This document shows positions 26,728 through 35,919 of a DNA stretch of 64,000 nucleotides, one piece after another. The DNA is from Bernardetia sp042180575 (lineage in GTDB: Bacteria; Bacteroidota; Bacteroidia; Cytophagales; Bernardetiaceae), in contig NZ_CP170094.1 of assembly GCF_042180575.1 (NCBI RefSeq), positions 4,092,001-4,156,000 of the forward strand. Reading direction: 5' to 3'. A model generated the notes under the pieces. The model worked only from the letters and a program-made list of their open reading frames with translations. It made no database searches and had not been told where the DNA came from. Made by a program: the position numbers and the translations under genes. Each line of letters opens with the position of its first letter. Position 1 is the first letter of the stretch.

Positions 26728-27387
26728 ATGAGTTTGCTTAAAAATCTTATTAATAAATTTCAACAACTTTTTAGTGGCTCGGCTGCCCCAAGTCCAGACT
26801 CAGGTAGAGCTATTCAAGCAAGACAACAGCTTTTTGTAGCTATTTTAGAAGCCTGTGATGATGGTATTATTACCACCGATGAAATGTCTGATGTGAGAGC
26901 ATTACAATCTAGATTAGGAATGTCTGATGCAGAACTAAACAGCATCAAAATCCAAGTATTACAAAATCTCATTGATAGGGTAATGGAAGATAATATTGTT
27001 ACTGAAGAAGAGATGGATTTTATCGAACAAATAGAAATTGACCTTCAACTTGGTGTTGCTGATTCTTTGAAGATAAAAGGAGATATTGAAAGGGTAAGAA
27101 AAATGTACAAACGCTCAAAGTCTGTTGGTGGAGATGAGTTTGATGATGAAGATTTTTTTGATGATGATTATGATGACGACTACGATGATGATGAAGATGA
27201 TACAGAATATGATGATGAAGGAAGTGATATAGAAGATGCTGCTGCAATAGCTACGGCAGTAGGTGTAGGGGCTATTTTGGCTAATGAACTTCAAGATAGT
27301 GAGTTGGAGGATGACCCAATTGATGAGAATGAAATAGAGGAAGATGAAAGTGAAGAAAGCTCAGAAAGTTTGTCAGATGAATCTTAA
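26728..27387 (+). CDS. Hypothetical protein with TerB-like helical domain and acidic tail
   Basis: Not assigned to a named family. Residues 27-125 form an all-helical, acidic domain (ARQQLFVAILEACDDGIITTDE, shortened here; then VMEDNIVTEEEMDFIEQI) reminiscent of the TerB-like/DUF533 fold. From about residue 134 on the protein is dominated by Asp and Glu, with DDDYDDDYDDDEDD around 150, then a short hydrophobic Ala/Gly-rich patch (AAAIATAVGVGAILA, about 172-186), then another acidic tail. It could bind divalent cations or basic proteins, but this is inference. The gene is followed by a weak terminator. Confidence 0.6.
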   Translation: MSLLKNLINKFQQLFSGSAAPSPDSGRAIQARQQLFVAILEACDDGIITTDEMSDVRALQSRLGMSDAELNSIKIQVLQNLIDRVMEDNIVTEEEMDFIEQIEIDLQLGVADSLKIKGDIERVRKMYKRSKSVGGDEFDDEDFFDDDYDDDYDDDEDDTEYDDEGSDIEDAAAIATAVGVGAILANELQDSELEDDPIDENEIEEDESEESSESLSDES

Positions 27388-27465
27388 AAAAGCATTAACA
27401 ACTAAATAAAAGCATTCGATATTTTTTTACAAACCTGTATAATCAAAAAAAATTAACTACATAAA

Positions 27466-27503
27466 ATAAAAACCAATTTTTCTAAACAAAAGTTGGTCTT
27501 TTT
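27466..27503 (+). terminator. Probable terminator after the acidic protein gene
   Basis: AAAAACCAA pairs with TTGGTCTTTTT (one bulge), followed by a T-rich stretch. The hairpin is short and lies about 80 bases past the stop. Confidence 0.55.
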
Positions 27504-27548
27504 GTTGTTTTGAGACCAAATTATTCTGTATAATTATTTTTTTAACTT

Positions 27549-29048
27549 ATGATTTCAGCACCTTTACCCACTAATGAAAACGAACGCTTAAAAGCTTTGT
27601 TGAACTATGAAATAATGGATACAGAATCCGAAAAAGAATTTGATGATTTGGTAAAATTAGCTTCTCAAATCTGTGAATCTGAAATTTCTTTGGTTTCTTT
27701 AATTGATTCTGAACGCCAATGGTTTAAAGCAAAAGTAGGCTTAGATGCTCTTGAAACACATAGAGATATGGCTTTTTGCGCTCATGCTATTCTTCAAGAT
27801 GATGTCTTTGAAGTAGAAAATGCCCTTGAAGATGAGCGTTTTCATGATAATCCTCTTGTAGCAGACAAAGATGGTTTGAATATTCGTTTTTATGCTGGAA
27901 TGCCTCTCAAAAATCCAGAGGGACTCAATCTAGGAACACTTTGTGTCATCGATAATAAACCCAAAAAACTAACCGAAGCACAAAAATTTGCACTCAAAAC
28001 CTTGGGCAATCAAGTAATGACACAGTTAGAACTTCGTTTGAAGTTCAGAGATTTACAAGATGAAATGCGTAAAGTACAAACTGCTCAAAGACAACTTATA
28101 GAAACAGAAAAAATGGCTACTTTAGGACAGCTTGCTGCCAATGTAGCACATGAAATAAATACTCCTTTGGGAGCAATTCGTTCTTTGGCTGATAATTCAG
28201 TCATTACGATGGACGAAATTTTGCCTCGTCTTGCAGCATTTTTACAGGGATTATCTACTGAAAAATCACTTGTCTTTAATAAATTGATAGAATATTCAGT
28301 AAGTGCCAAAAATAACTTTTCTTCTAGGGAAAAAAGAGTAATAAAATATAATTTGATAGAGAAACTTGAAAAACTACAAGTTGATAATACAGATACAATA
28401 GCCAGTTTTATAGTAGAATTAGAAATTTATAATAATCCAGAATTATATGAACCTTTATTAGAAACAGAAGACCCTTGTTATACTTTTAAGGTGGCTCACC
28501 AACTTTCTAGAATTGCTAAAAACAACAAAACAATAAAATTAGCTACTGATAAGGCATCTAAGATTATTTTTGCACTCAAAAACTTTTCCCGTCAAAGTCA
28601 AACAGGAGAGAAAGCAATCGTAAATATTAATGATAGTATTGAAAATACACTTACTCTTTATGAAAATCAATTTAAAAATGGAATAGACTTACAACTTCAT
28701 TTTGAAAAAATTCCTGACTTTTTAGGTTATCCAGATGAACTGATACAAGTATGGACAAACCTTATTTATAACGCTATACAGGTTATGAAAAACAAAGGGG
28801 ATTTGAGCATCACGACAAGGCTTGACAACCAAAAAGTTTTTATTTCCGTAACAGATACAGGGGATGGCATTCCAATAGATATACAAGATAAAGTTTTTGA
28901 TGCTTTTTTTACAACTAAAAGAGAAGGAGAAGGAAGTGGTTTGGGTTTAGATATTACAAAAAAAATTGTAGAAAAACACAAGGGTAAAATTTGGTTTGAA
29001 ACAGAACTAAATAAAGGAACTACCTTTTTTGTTGAATTACCAATTTAA
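27549..29048 (+). CDS. Cytosolic GAF-domain sensor histidine kinase
   Basis: Two-component sensor kinase without membrane segments. An N-terminal GAF domain (about 20-165) contains FYAGMPLKNPEGLNLGTLCV, typical of the phytochrome/light- or small-molecule-sensing GAF group. A short coiled coil leads to the H-box ANVAHEINTPLGAIRS (phosphoacceptor His201). A long insertion of about 100 residues separates the H-box from the ATPase domain. That domain has the N-box LIYNAIQVM, G1 VTDTGDGIP and G2 GEGSGLGLDI. The ligand is unknown. The response regulator gene begins 243 bases downstream and is the likely partner. Confidence 0.9.
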   Translation: MISAPLPTNENERLKALLNYEIMDTESEKEFDDLVKLASQICESEISLVSLIDSERQWFKAKVGLDALETHRDMAFCAHAILQDDVFEVENALEDERFHDNPLVADKDGLNIRFYAGMPLKNPEGLNLGTLCVIDNKPKKLTEAQKFALKTLGNQVMTQLELRLKFRDLQDEMRKVQTAQRQLIETEKMATLGQLAANVAHEINTPLGAIRSLADNSVITMDEILPRLAAFLQGLSTEKSLVFNKLIEYSVSAKNNFSSREKRVIKYNLIEKLEKLQVDNTDTIASFIVELEIYNNPELYEPLLETEDPCYTFKVAHQLSRIAKNNKTIKLATDKASKIIFALKNFSRQSQTGEKAIVNINDSIENTLTLYENQFKNGIDLQLHFEKIPDFLGYPDELIQVWTNLIYNAIQVMKNKGDLSITTRLDNQKVFISVTDTGDGIPIDIQDKVFDAFFTTKREGEGSGLGLDITKKIVEKHKGKIWFETELNKGTTFFVELPI

Positions 29049-29291
29049 ACAAATTCAAAATGTTTTTTTTATCTTAAAATATATCAGCAAAATAGAACTA
29101 TTTTAGTAATATTTCTATATAACTGCTAACTAATCAAGCAATTATTGTTTTTGTGATATTACCAATTACTGCAAAATATATAATTTTACCACTATGTAAT
29201 TTAATTTTTGCAAGATAAATAAGCAGTTTAACTATCTTTGAAAAATATCTTATAAGTAACTATACTAAACCACCCAAAATTATTTTATTTT

Positions 29292-29702
29292 ATGGCAAAA
29301 GCAAAAAAAACAAAAGCAATACTCTGTGTAGATGACGATCATATTATTTTAGGAAGTCTCAAAATACAATTAATGCAAGAATTTAATGATGATTTTATTA
29401 TCGAAACAGCAGAAAGTGGGGATGAAGCATTAGAAATACTTGATTTTCTGACAGAAAGAAGTATTAATACATTAGTTGTTATTACAGATTGGTTGATGCC
29501 TGAAATGAAAGGCGACGAACTCTTGGTAGAGATACACAAACAATTTCCTAAAGTAGGAAAAATAATGCTTTCTGGACAGGCAGAAGATGAAGCCATCCAA
29601 CACGCATTTAAAGAAGGAAATATGCAGTTTTTCTTATCTAAACCTTGGGATAAAAAAGACCTTATCGACAAAATTTATAAATCAGTAGAAATGATGTCCT
29701 AA
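29292..29702 (+). CDS. Single-domain response regulator
   Basis: Receiver domain only (136 residues, no DNA-binding output). The acidic pocket is VDDDH (Asp14-16). The phosphoacceptor is Asp66 in VITDWLMPEMKG, with the conserved Ser94 in IMLSGQ and Lys117 in FFLSKPWD. The SKPW ending resembles the receivers of RpfG-type and kinase-adjacent regulators. Without an output domain it probably acts by protein contact, or in a phosphorelay with the neighbouring kinase. Confidence 0.9.
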   Translation: MAKAKKTKAILCVDDDHIILGSLKIQLMQEFNDDFIIETAESGDEALEILDFLTERSINTLVVITDWLMPEMKGDELLVEIHKQFPKVGKIMLSGQAEDEAIQHAFKEGNMQFFLSKPWDKKDLIDKIYKSVEMMS

Positions 29703-29964
29703 TTTTTTGAGGTATTATTTTTAGTTTGAATGAGTTTGTTAATCCAGTTTTTATATCAAAAACTGTTTGGCAAACTTTTTTTGTTGAAGTAGATTTAAAA
29801 TCTAAAATAAAATTTGGCTTATTCACGACTTTTGCAAAAACCTTGAGACTATTTTTTTAATAGAATTATGCTATCAAAAATTAAATCGTAAATTTGACAT
29901 TCTTTTAAAATCTACTGTTTTCGCCGTTATTGGTATTTTTATCAATGACACAAATAAATCTCAA

Positions 29965-32511
29965 ATGCTCGTCCTAAAATTTGGAGGAACAAGTGTTTCC
30001 TCAAAATCCAACCTTGAAAAAATAGCAACTATTCTTTCTTCAAAAACTGAAAACTATATTGTTGTAGTTTCTGCTTTTTCAGGAATTACCAATAAATTAG
30101 AACAAATTGCAAGTCTTTCTTTAGAATCAAAACATACCATTTTGTTAGAGGAGTTTAGAAGTTTTCATTTCGAATTTATCAAACAGCTCGTTTCAGAATC
30201 GCATCAAATAGACCTTTTTGTAGAAGTTCAGCAAAAATGCAATCAGCTAGAAGCTATCTGTGAAAGTGTAGGAACACTCAAAGAACTCTCTGACCGAACA
30301 AGAGCAACTATTTTGAGCTTTGGAGAAAGACTTTCTTCTATCATTGTACAAAAATACCTTTCTGTAAATACAAAAAAGTCTATTCAAGTTGATTTATTAG
30401 ACAGTAAAAAGTTGATTTCGACAAATACTTATGAATCAAAAGATTATCTAAATGCTATTTTAGATTTAGAAAAAACGACAAGAAATATTTTAGCTGTTGT
30501 TGGTTCTTCATCCTCTGCCGTTGTTGGTGTCCCCACCAATGACATAAAAAATAAAAATTATATTGCTGCAGGTTTTGTAGCACATAATCAAAAAGGCGAA
30601 ACTGTTACTTTAGGACGTGGAGGTTCGGATTTTTCAGCTTCTATTTATGCAAATGCTGTTGATGCTACATGTTTGGAAATTTGGAGTGATGTAAATGGAA
30701 TGCAAACGGCAAACCCTAGAAAAGTACAGGCAACGCATTCCTTACAAAAATTGAGTTATGCTGAGGCTTTTGAAATGGCGTATTTTGGTGCAAAAGTTTT
30801 GTATCCCCCTTCTATTTTGCCAGTAATGGATAAAAATATTCCATTGTATCTGAAAAATACATTTTTTCCAGAACAAGAAGGAACATTTATCAGTAGTGAA
30901 AATCAACTGACAGACAATAAAATTCAAGGTATTTGTTCGCTAGATGAAATTGCAATTATTACCGTTTCAGGAGTTGGACTTGCCAAGCAAAAAGGAAGTG
31001 CAAGACGAGTTTTTCAGATTTTGGAAGAAGCAAATATCAATATTATTCTGATTACTCAAAGCTGTTCTGAACAAAGTATTGGTATTGGAATCAATCAATC
31101 AGAACTTTTGGCTGCAAAAAATGCACTTAATTCTGCTTTCGAAAAGGATATTCGAAGAGGATTGATGAATGAAGTAAAAGCAACAGAAAATCAATGTATT
31201 ATAGCTCTAGTAGGCGATAATATGAAAAATGCGATTGGCTTGGCTGGTAAAATTTTTGGAGCAATAGGAGAAAATGGAATTAATGTAACAGCAATAGCAC
31301 AAGGTGCGTCAGAAAGAAATATCTCTATCGTAATTGATAAAAAAGACGAAGAAAAAGCATTAAATGTAATTCACGAAAAATTCTTTGCTTCAGCAGTCAA
31401 AAATGTTCACGTTTTTATTGCAGGAATTGGAAATGTAGGCACAGAATTTATAAATATTCTCTTTGCTCAAAAACAAAAACTCATTGAAGAATATCAAATC
31501 AATCTCAAAATAATAGGAGTTGCAAACAGTAAAAAGATGCTTTTCAATCACTCTTCTGAAACTTTCGAAAAGGTAGAAGAACTGACAAAAGAGGAAATTT
31601 TGAAATTCAAGCAAGGTAAAGAAAGTAGTAAAAAGAGTGAGAATGTAAAAGCCTATTCTTCTTTAAATGAATATTTTGAAACTATCAAAAAACTCAATCT
31701 TCGCAATAGCGTTTTTATTGACAATACAGCTTCGGATATTGTAAGTGAAGGCTATGAATTTTTGATAAAAAATAGCATTTCGGTAGTTACGTGTAATAAA
31801 ATTGCGTGTAGTAGTGAATATGCTACCTATTTGAAATTGAATAAATTAGCTAAAGAAAGAAATATTTATTTCAAATATGAAACTTCTGTCGGTGCAGCCC
31901 TTCCAATTTTGAAAACGATTTATGACCTCCGAATTAGTGGCGATAAAATCAATCAAATAGAAGCTGTAATTTCGGGAAGTCTGAATTTTATTTTTAATAA
32001 TTATAATGCTGAAAATCAGTTTGCTGACGTTGTTTTACAAGCAAAAGAAGAAGGTTATACAGAACCAAATCCATTAATTGACCTTTCAGGACTAGATGTA
32101 ATGCGAAAAATCTTAATTCTTTCAAGAGAGTCAGGGTTAGATAGAGAAATGTCAGATATTACTTTCAATAGCTTTTTACCAAACGAATGTACCAACTCAA
32201 AAAGCGTAGAAGAACTCTTTGAAAACCTAAAAATGAGTGAAAGTCATTTCAAAACTCTTTATCAAAATGCACACAAAAACGGCAATAAATTGAAGGTTGT
32301 TGCCAAAATGGAAAAGGGAAATTTATCAGTTGCATTACAAGAAATTCCGTCGAATAGTCCGTTTTATAATTTGGAAGGAAAAGATAATGTAGTGGCAATA
32401 AATACAAATCGTTATGTTGATGAGCCTTTGGTAATCAAGGGAGCAGGAGCAGGAGCAGCCGTAACAGCAAGTGGTGTTTTTGCTGATTTGATGTTTATTA
32501 TGAATAACTAA
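29965..32511 (+). CDS. thrA: Bifunctional aspartate kinase / homoserine dehydrogenase (ThrA)
   Basis: Catalyses the first and third steps from aspartate to threonine and methionine. The aspartokinase domain begins MLVLKFGGTSVSS and includes GRGGSDFSA (about 213-221). Two ACT regulatory segments follow (about 325-470), the second containing NVTAIAQGASERNIS. The homoserine dehydrogenase domain starts near 478 with VHVFIAGIGNVGTEF (NAD(P)-binding glycine motif) and holds ISGSLNFIFNNY and AKEEGYTEPNPLIDLSGLDV. The 848 residues fit the fused enzyme. thrB follows 107 bases later. ACT domains imply feedback control by threonine. Confidence 0.95.
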   Translation: MLVLKFGGTSVSSKSNLEKIATILSSKTENYIVVVSAFSGITNKLEQIASLSLESKHTILLEEFRSFHFEFIKQLVSESHQIDLFVEVQQKCNQLEAICESVGTLKELSDRTRATILSFGERLSSIIVQKYLSVNTKKSIQVDLLDSKKLISTNTYESKDYLNAILDLEKTTRNILAVVGSSSSAVVGVPTNDIKNKNYIAAGFVAHNQKGETVTLGRGGSDFSASIYANAVDATCLEIWSDVNGMQTANPRKVQATHSLQKLSYAEAFEMAYFGAKVLYPPSILPVMDKNIPLYLKNTFFPEQEGTFISSENQLTDNKIQGICSLDEIAIITVSGVGLAKQKGSARRVFQILEEANINIILITQSCSEQSIGIGINQSELLAAKNALNSAFEKDIRRGLMNEVKATENQCIIALVGDNMKNAIGLAGKIFGAIGENGINVTAIAQGASERNISIVIDKKDEEKALNVIHEKFFASAVKNVHVFIAGIGNVGTEFINILFAQKQKLIEEYQINLKIIGVANSKKMLFNHSSETFEKVEELTKEEILKFKQGKESSKKSENVKAYSSLNEYFETIKKLNLRNSVFIDNTASDIVSEGYEFLIKNSISVVTCNKIACSSEYATYLKLNKLAKERNIYFKYETSVGAALPILKTIYDLRISGDKINQIEAVISGSLNFIFNNYNAENQFADVVLQAKEEGYTEPNPLIDLSGLDVMRKILILSRESGLDREMSDITFNSFLPNECTNSKSVEELFENLKMSESHFKTLYQNAHKNGNKLKVVAKMEKGNLSVALQEIPSNSPFYNLEGKDNVVAINTNRYVDEPLVIKGAGAGAAVTASGVFADLMFIMNN

Positions 32512-32530
32512 AATATAACCTTTTTTATCT

Positions 32531-32610
32531 AGCGCAAGATTCTATCTTGTGCTTACCACTTCGCAAGCATATGCTTGCAAAAAAGAGCGTCCAAGCATAT
32601 GCTTGAACGA
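32531..32610. repeat. Three-hairpin intergenic repeat (copy A)
   Basis: Between thrA and thrB are three palindromes in a row. The first is GCGCAAGAT/ATCTTGTGC around a 3-base loop (32532-32552). The second is the perfect palindrome GCAAGCATATGCTTGC (32563-32578), and the third is CAAGCATATGCTTG (32592-32605). A spacer AAAAGAGCGTC joins the last two. A diverged copy in the opposite orientation lies at 51157-51235. It looks like a REP/MITE-like dispersed element. Confidence 0.65.
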
Positions 32611-32618
32611 GAAAATAT

Positions 32619-33548
32619 ATGAAAAAAATAACAGCCTTTGCACCAGCCACGATAGCCAATTTTAATGTTGGTTTTGATATTTTAGGACTTTCTTTGGGAA
32701 ATATGGGCGATGAAATTACGCTTACTCCCAACGGAACAACGGAAAATAAAATCCTTCAAATCATAAATGGCGATAATTTGCCTTTAGAAGCCGATAAAAA
32801 CTGTTCTTCTGTCGTAATTCGTAAAATGCAAGAAGCACAAAATGAGTTTATTGGAGTTGATATTATCTTGAAAAAAGGCTTTTCTTCTGGAAGTGGTTTG
32901 GGTTCTAGTAGCGCAAGTAGTGCAGCAGCAGCTTTTGGATATAATGAGCTTATCGGAAAGCCATATTCTAATAAAGAATTGGTTGTTTTTGCTGCCGAAG
33001 GCGAACGTGTAGCCTGTGGAAGCGCACATGTAGATAATGTTGCGCCTTCTATTTTGGGTGGAATTATTCTTTCAAAAGGAAACAAACAAAATGATATTTT
33101 AGAGCTTCCTGTTTTGGAAGATTTATTTGCTGTTACGCTTTATCCACATGTAAAGCTCAATACTTCTGACTCTCGTAAGATTTTAAAATCCACACTTTCA
33201 GTAGCTACTTTTAGTCAGCAGATGGGACTTATGGGTGCTTTTGTGGTTAGTTTGTATGAAAAAGATTATGATTTGTTTTCAGATTCGTTACAAGATTTAG
33301 TCATTGAGCCAATGCGTAGTCTTTTGATTCCAAAATTCAAAGAAATGAAACAAGCAGCTTTAGAAAATAAGGCTCTAGCTTTCGGAATTTCGGGTTCAGG
33401 TCCTTCTGTTTTTGCAATGGCAAGAGGAAAAGAAAATGCAGAAATTATCAAAAATGCTTTAGAAAAAGTCTATCAAAATGTAGATATTCCAATTCAAACC
33501 TATATCAATCCTGTTTGTGAAGGGAATGGTGCTAGAATTATTTTGTAA
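32619..33548 (+). CDS. thrB: Homoserine kinase (ThrB, GHMP family)
   Basis: Phosphorylates homoserine for threonine synthesis. It has the GHMP kinase fold: N-terminal APATIANFNVGFDILGLSL, the ATP loop SGSGLGSSSASSAAAAFG (about 91-108) and the C-terminal GISGSGPSVFAM motif. At 309 residues it has the family length. It lies downstream of thrA across the hairpin repeat and 12 bases before the next gene. thrC is not in the window. Confidence 0.95.
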   Translation: MKKITAFAPATIANFNVGFDILGLSLGNMGDEITLTPNGTTENKILQIINGDNLPLEADKNCSSVVIRKMQEAQNEFIGVDIILKKGFSSGSGLGSSSASSAAAAFGYNELIGKPYSNKELVVFAAEGERVACGSAHVDNVAPSILGGIILSKGNKQNDILELPVLEDLFAVTLYPHVKLNTSDSRKILKSTLSVATFSQQMGLMGAFVVSLYEKDYDLFSDSLQDLVIEPMRSLLIPKFKEMKQAALENKALAFGISGSGPSVFAMARGKENAEIIKNALEKVYQNVDIPIQTYINPVCEGNGARIIL

Positions 33549-33560
33549 CGTAAATAAATT

Positions 33561-34400
33561 ATGAAAAATATATCTATTCGAAAAGCCATTGGTCTTTGTT
33601 ATTTAGGGTTGAGTTTTTTATCTGTATTTTCAGCATTTTCACTAAGCAAAGCAATAGAAACATTTGCTTCAAGTCCATTTATGCCATTATTTGTAGTTCT
33701 TGTGATTTGTTCTTTCCTTTGTTTTTTATCTTTTATACTATGGATAATTACTGATTTATTGATAACCAGATATTTAGGTTATCTTGTTTCCTTTTGTTTT
33801 CTTGTAATGATTTTTTTTGGGATATTCTTTAATAACAAATTTGGTTACGGATTTGAAGATTTAAAGATAATTCCTTTTCTCCTTAGTATAATTGCATTTT
33901 CATCACTTTTCTCTTATTCTAAGATAGCTTTTGTAGATAAAAAACAGAAACATGAAGAAATTGAAACATTAGATTCTGACATGCTTTTCGAAAGTGCAGG
34001 CAAAAATAAAAAACTTTTTTATTTTTGGACGATTAATAAAATTTATTGCATTACATTAGCTACTTTTTCTCTTCCATTTTTGTTGATGGCTATGTATTCT
34101 TCGAATTTTAGCACAACAATATCTTATTGGGAAGTTCCTTCTTTGTTTGCAAATGTGTTTACAGTCTTGTTTTGGTTGAAGCCTAAATGGGCAAGAATGA
34201 TATTTATAGTACTCTCTAGTATAGCATTAGTTTTAGGAATAATTTTAATCTTAGCATTTACTTTTGGTTATGCAGCTTTAAGAACAGAGGGTCTTTTGGC
34301 TGTTTTAGGAATATGTATGTTAATTTTAGGTTTAATCTTAATACTTCTAAGCAAAGAAGCTCAAGCAGAGCTAAAAGCCTTTGAGAATAAGAAGGATTAA
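33561..34400 (+). CDS. Polytopic membrane protein of unknown function
   Basis: 279 residues with about eight hydrophobic segments, grouped as two blocks of four (about 9-115 and 150-265), separated by a charged cytosolic loop (about 122-148). No recognisable motif. It starts 12 bases after thrB and is probably in the same transcript, but a role in threonine metabolism (for example transport) is only a guess. The composition is very rich in F, L and I. Confidence 0.65.
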   Translation: MKNISIRKAIGLCYLGLSFLSVFSAFSLSKAIETFASSPFMPLFVVLVICSFLCFLSFILWIITDLLITRYLGYLVSFCFLVMIFFGIFFNNKFGYGFEDLKIIPFLLSIIAFSSLFSYSKIAFVDKKQKHEEIETLDSDMLFESAGKNKKLFYFWTINKIYCITLATFSLPFLLMAMYSSNFSTTISYWEVPSLFANVFTVLFWLKPKWARMIFIVLSSIALVLGIILILAFTFGYAALRTEGLLAVLGICMLILGLILILLSKEAQAELKAFENKKD

Positions 34401-34431
34401 TCAAAAATAATCCAAACTGGTTGTCCATATT

Positions 34432-35583
34432 TTATTTTTTCTGTTTTCTATTATTTCTGTTTTTATTAACTCTTGTTATCCAACGAGGCAAAAACAAAGC
34501 ACCAATAAAAAGATAAGGATAATAATAGAAAAGTCGCCACAAAATTCCTACGGCATCACAAAATTCTGTTCTTAAATATTCGGCATAAAATGTACAAAAA
34601 ACGGCTTCTGCAGTGCCACTACTTCCTGGTGTTGGAGAAAGTAACATCACAATCCACATTGCTATCTGACGAGAAAATACAAAAAGATGGTCTATTAATT
34701 CAAGAGGTGTAAATGCAGATATTAAACAGTTAAGCATCAAATAACGAGCAATCCAAATAAAGAAAGTGAGAAAAACAGCTTTTATCCATAATGAAATTCC
34801 ACTCCCACGCAATGTTTTGGCTGCAATTATCATTTCATTTCCTGTATTGGTTGCGCCTTCTTTAAATCGCCTAAGAAATTTGATTGATGTTGCTTTTACC
34901 AAAAGCCATTTAAAACCACGAGGATTGATGAGTAAACCATACGCAAAAAAAGCAGCATAAATAACCGTCAAACCATAACTAATATAAAAAGCTCCTTTCA
35001 AACCTTGTTTTTGCACAAATTCATTAAACATGTCTGCTGAAATAGCAGGAAAAACCATAAAGTCATAATAATTAGATACAAAAATAGCCAAAGGAGAAAA
35101 AACAATAAAAAAGAAATTATCTAATAATGCCGTCATCATAACATACGCCATCGATTTTCCAAAAGATAATCCTTCTCTATTCAAGATAAAAATAGCAACA
35201 GCCGTTCCTCCCACAACAGAAGGTGTAACAGCAGAAGCAAATTCCCACAGCAAAATTATATAAATACTGGATTGCCAAGAAAGCTCCTCATCACTAATCA
35301 TTCTGATACGATAAGCATAGCCAGCATCTCTAGCCAAAAGCATTATCAAAGCAGCAAAAAACCAAATCCAATTTGATTTGCTTAGCGCATCTAAAAAAAT
35401 AGGAATATCAACTTTTTCTACAAAAAAATAAACAGCAACACCAAGTCCAATCAAAACAGGAATATAAATTTTGTTTGTATTGAGTGTTTTGAATGCTTCT
35501 TTTTCATCAGGAACTTTAGCAGTTACCTTGTTAGGATTCGGTTTAGAGTTTGGGTCAGTTTTAGGATTGGAAGTAGAAGACAT
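34432..35583 (-). CDS. Lysylphosphatidylglycerol-synthase-TM / flippase-like membrane protein (UPF0104)
   Basis: Integral membrane protein of the YbhN/AglD/MprF-TM superfamily. After a Pro/Lys/Asn-rich N-terminus (1-38) come about eight transmembrane segments. Family hallmarks are VVGGTAVAIFILNREGLS (about 121-138), an internal TALLDN and LLSPTPGSSGTAEAVF (about 314-329). In MprF-like proteins this part moves lipids between leaflets; the soluble synthase domain is missing here. It faces convergently into the thr transcript and divergently from hmgA. The cargo is unknown. Confidence 0.84.
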   Translation of the reverse strand: MSSTSNPKTDPNSKPNPNKVTAKVPDEKEAFKTLNTNKIYIPVLIGLGVAVYFFVEKVDIPIFLDALSKSNWIWFFAALIMLLARDAGYAYRIRMISDEELSWQSSIYIILLWEFASAVTPSVVGGTAVAIFILNREGLSFGKSMAYVMMTALLDNFFFIVFSPLAIFVSNYYDFMVFPAISADMFNEFVQKQGLKGAFYISYGLTVIYAAFFAYGLLINPRGFKWLLVKATSIKFLRRFKEGATNTGNEMIIAAKTLRGSGISLWIKAVFLTFFIWIARYLMLNCLISAFTPLELIDHLFVFSRQIAMWIVMLLSPTPGSSGTAEAVFCTFYAEYLRTEFCDAVGILWRLFYYYPYLFIGALFLPRWITRVNKNRNNRKQKK

Positions 35584-35919
35584 TGTTGTTTATTTCTATT
35601 TTTTTAATTAACATTTTACAAAAAATCTTTCTTAAGAAAACTAAAAAATGGCTTGTGTGTAAAAGCAATATCAGAAAGAGTAGCTAAAATTACCTACAAA
35701 GATAACACAAAAAAATACCTAGGTAGTAAAGAAATTGCGCTAATTTTACGTAAATTTCCATTTTGAGAATAGATTACACTTTTCTATTTTTGAATACTAT
35801 ATTTTTAATGAAAAAATTGAACTGTTTGTCTGTTAAACTAAAACACTCTATTAGAGTTCTTTTTTTATAGAAAAATAGCAACTAAATCACACAATCCAAC
35901 CATAAAGTAACACAAAACA
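35584..35919. other. Divergent intergenic region upstream of hmgA
   Basis: About 335 bases between two divergently transcribed genes, with no ORF. It holds the well-spaced promoter candidate listed at 35762-35792, directed towards hmgA. Nothing else stands out. Confidence 0.6.
35762..35792 (+). promoter_or_regulatory. Bacteroidota-type promoter for hmgA
   Basis: TTTG at 35762-35765, a 19-base spacer, then TATTTTTG at 35785-35792. This is an exact fit to the TTTG-N19-TAnnTTTG consensus of the phylum's primary sigma factor. Transcription would start near 35798, giving a leader of about 120 bases before the hmgA ATG. Confidence 0.7.

Noticed and set aside
27020..27247. His-rich antisense ORF in the acidic protein gene
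   Set aside because: The His and Leu runs are simply the complement of GAT/GAA codon runs in the acidic tail.
29945..29977. Short ORF (MTQINLKCSS) overlapping the thrA start as a possible attenuator leader peptide
   Set aside because: It has only one Thr and one Ile codon and there is no terminator/antiterminator hairpin pair upstream of thrA.
32512..32618. Considered the thrA-thrB gap as a rho-independent terminator
   Set aside because: The palindromes have no T run at the right place and thrB has no separate promoter that I can see; they fit the dispersed repeat better.
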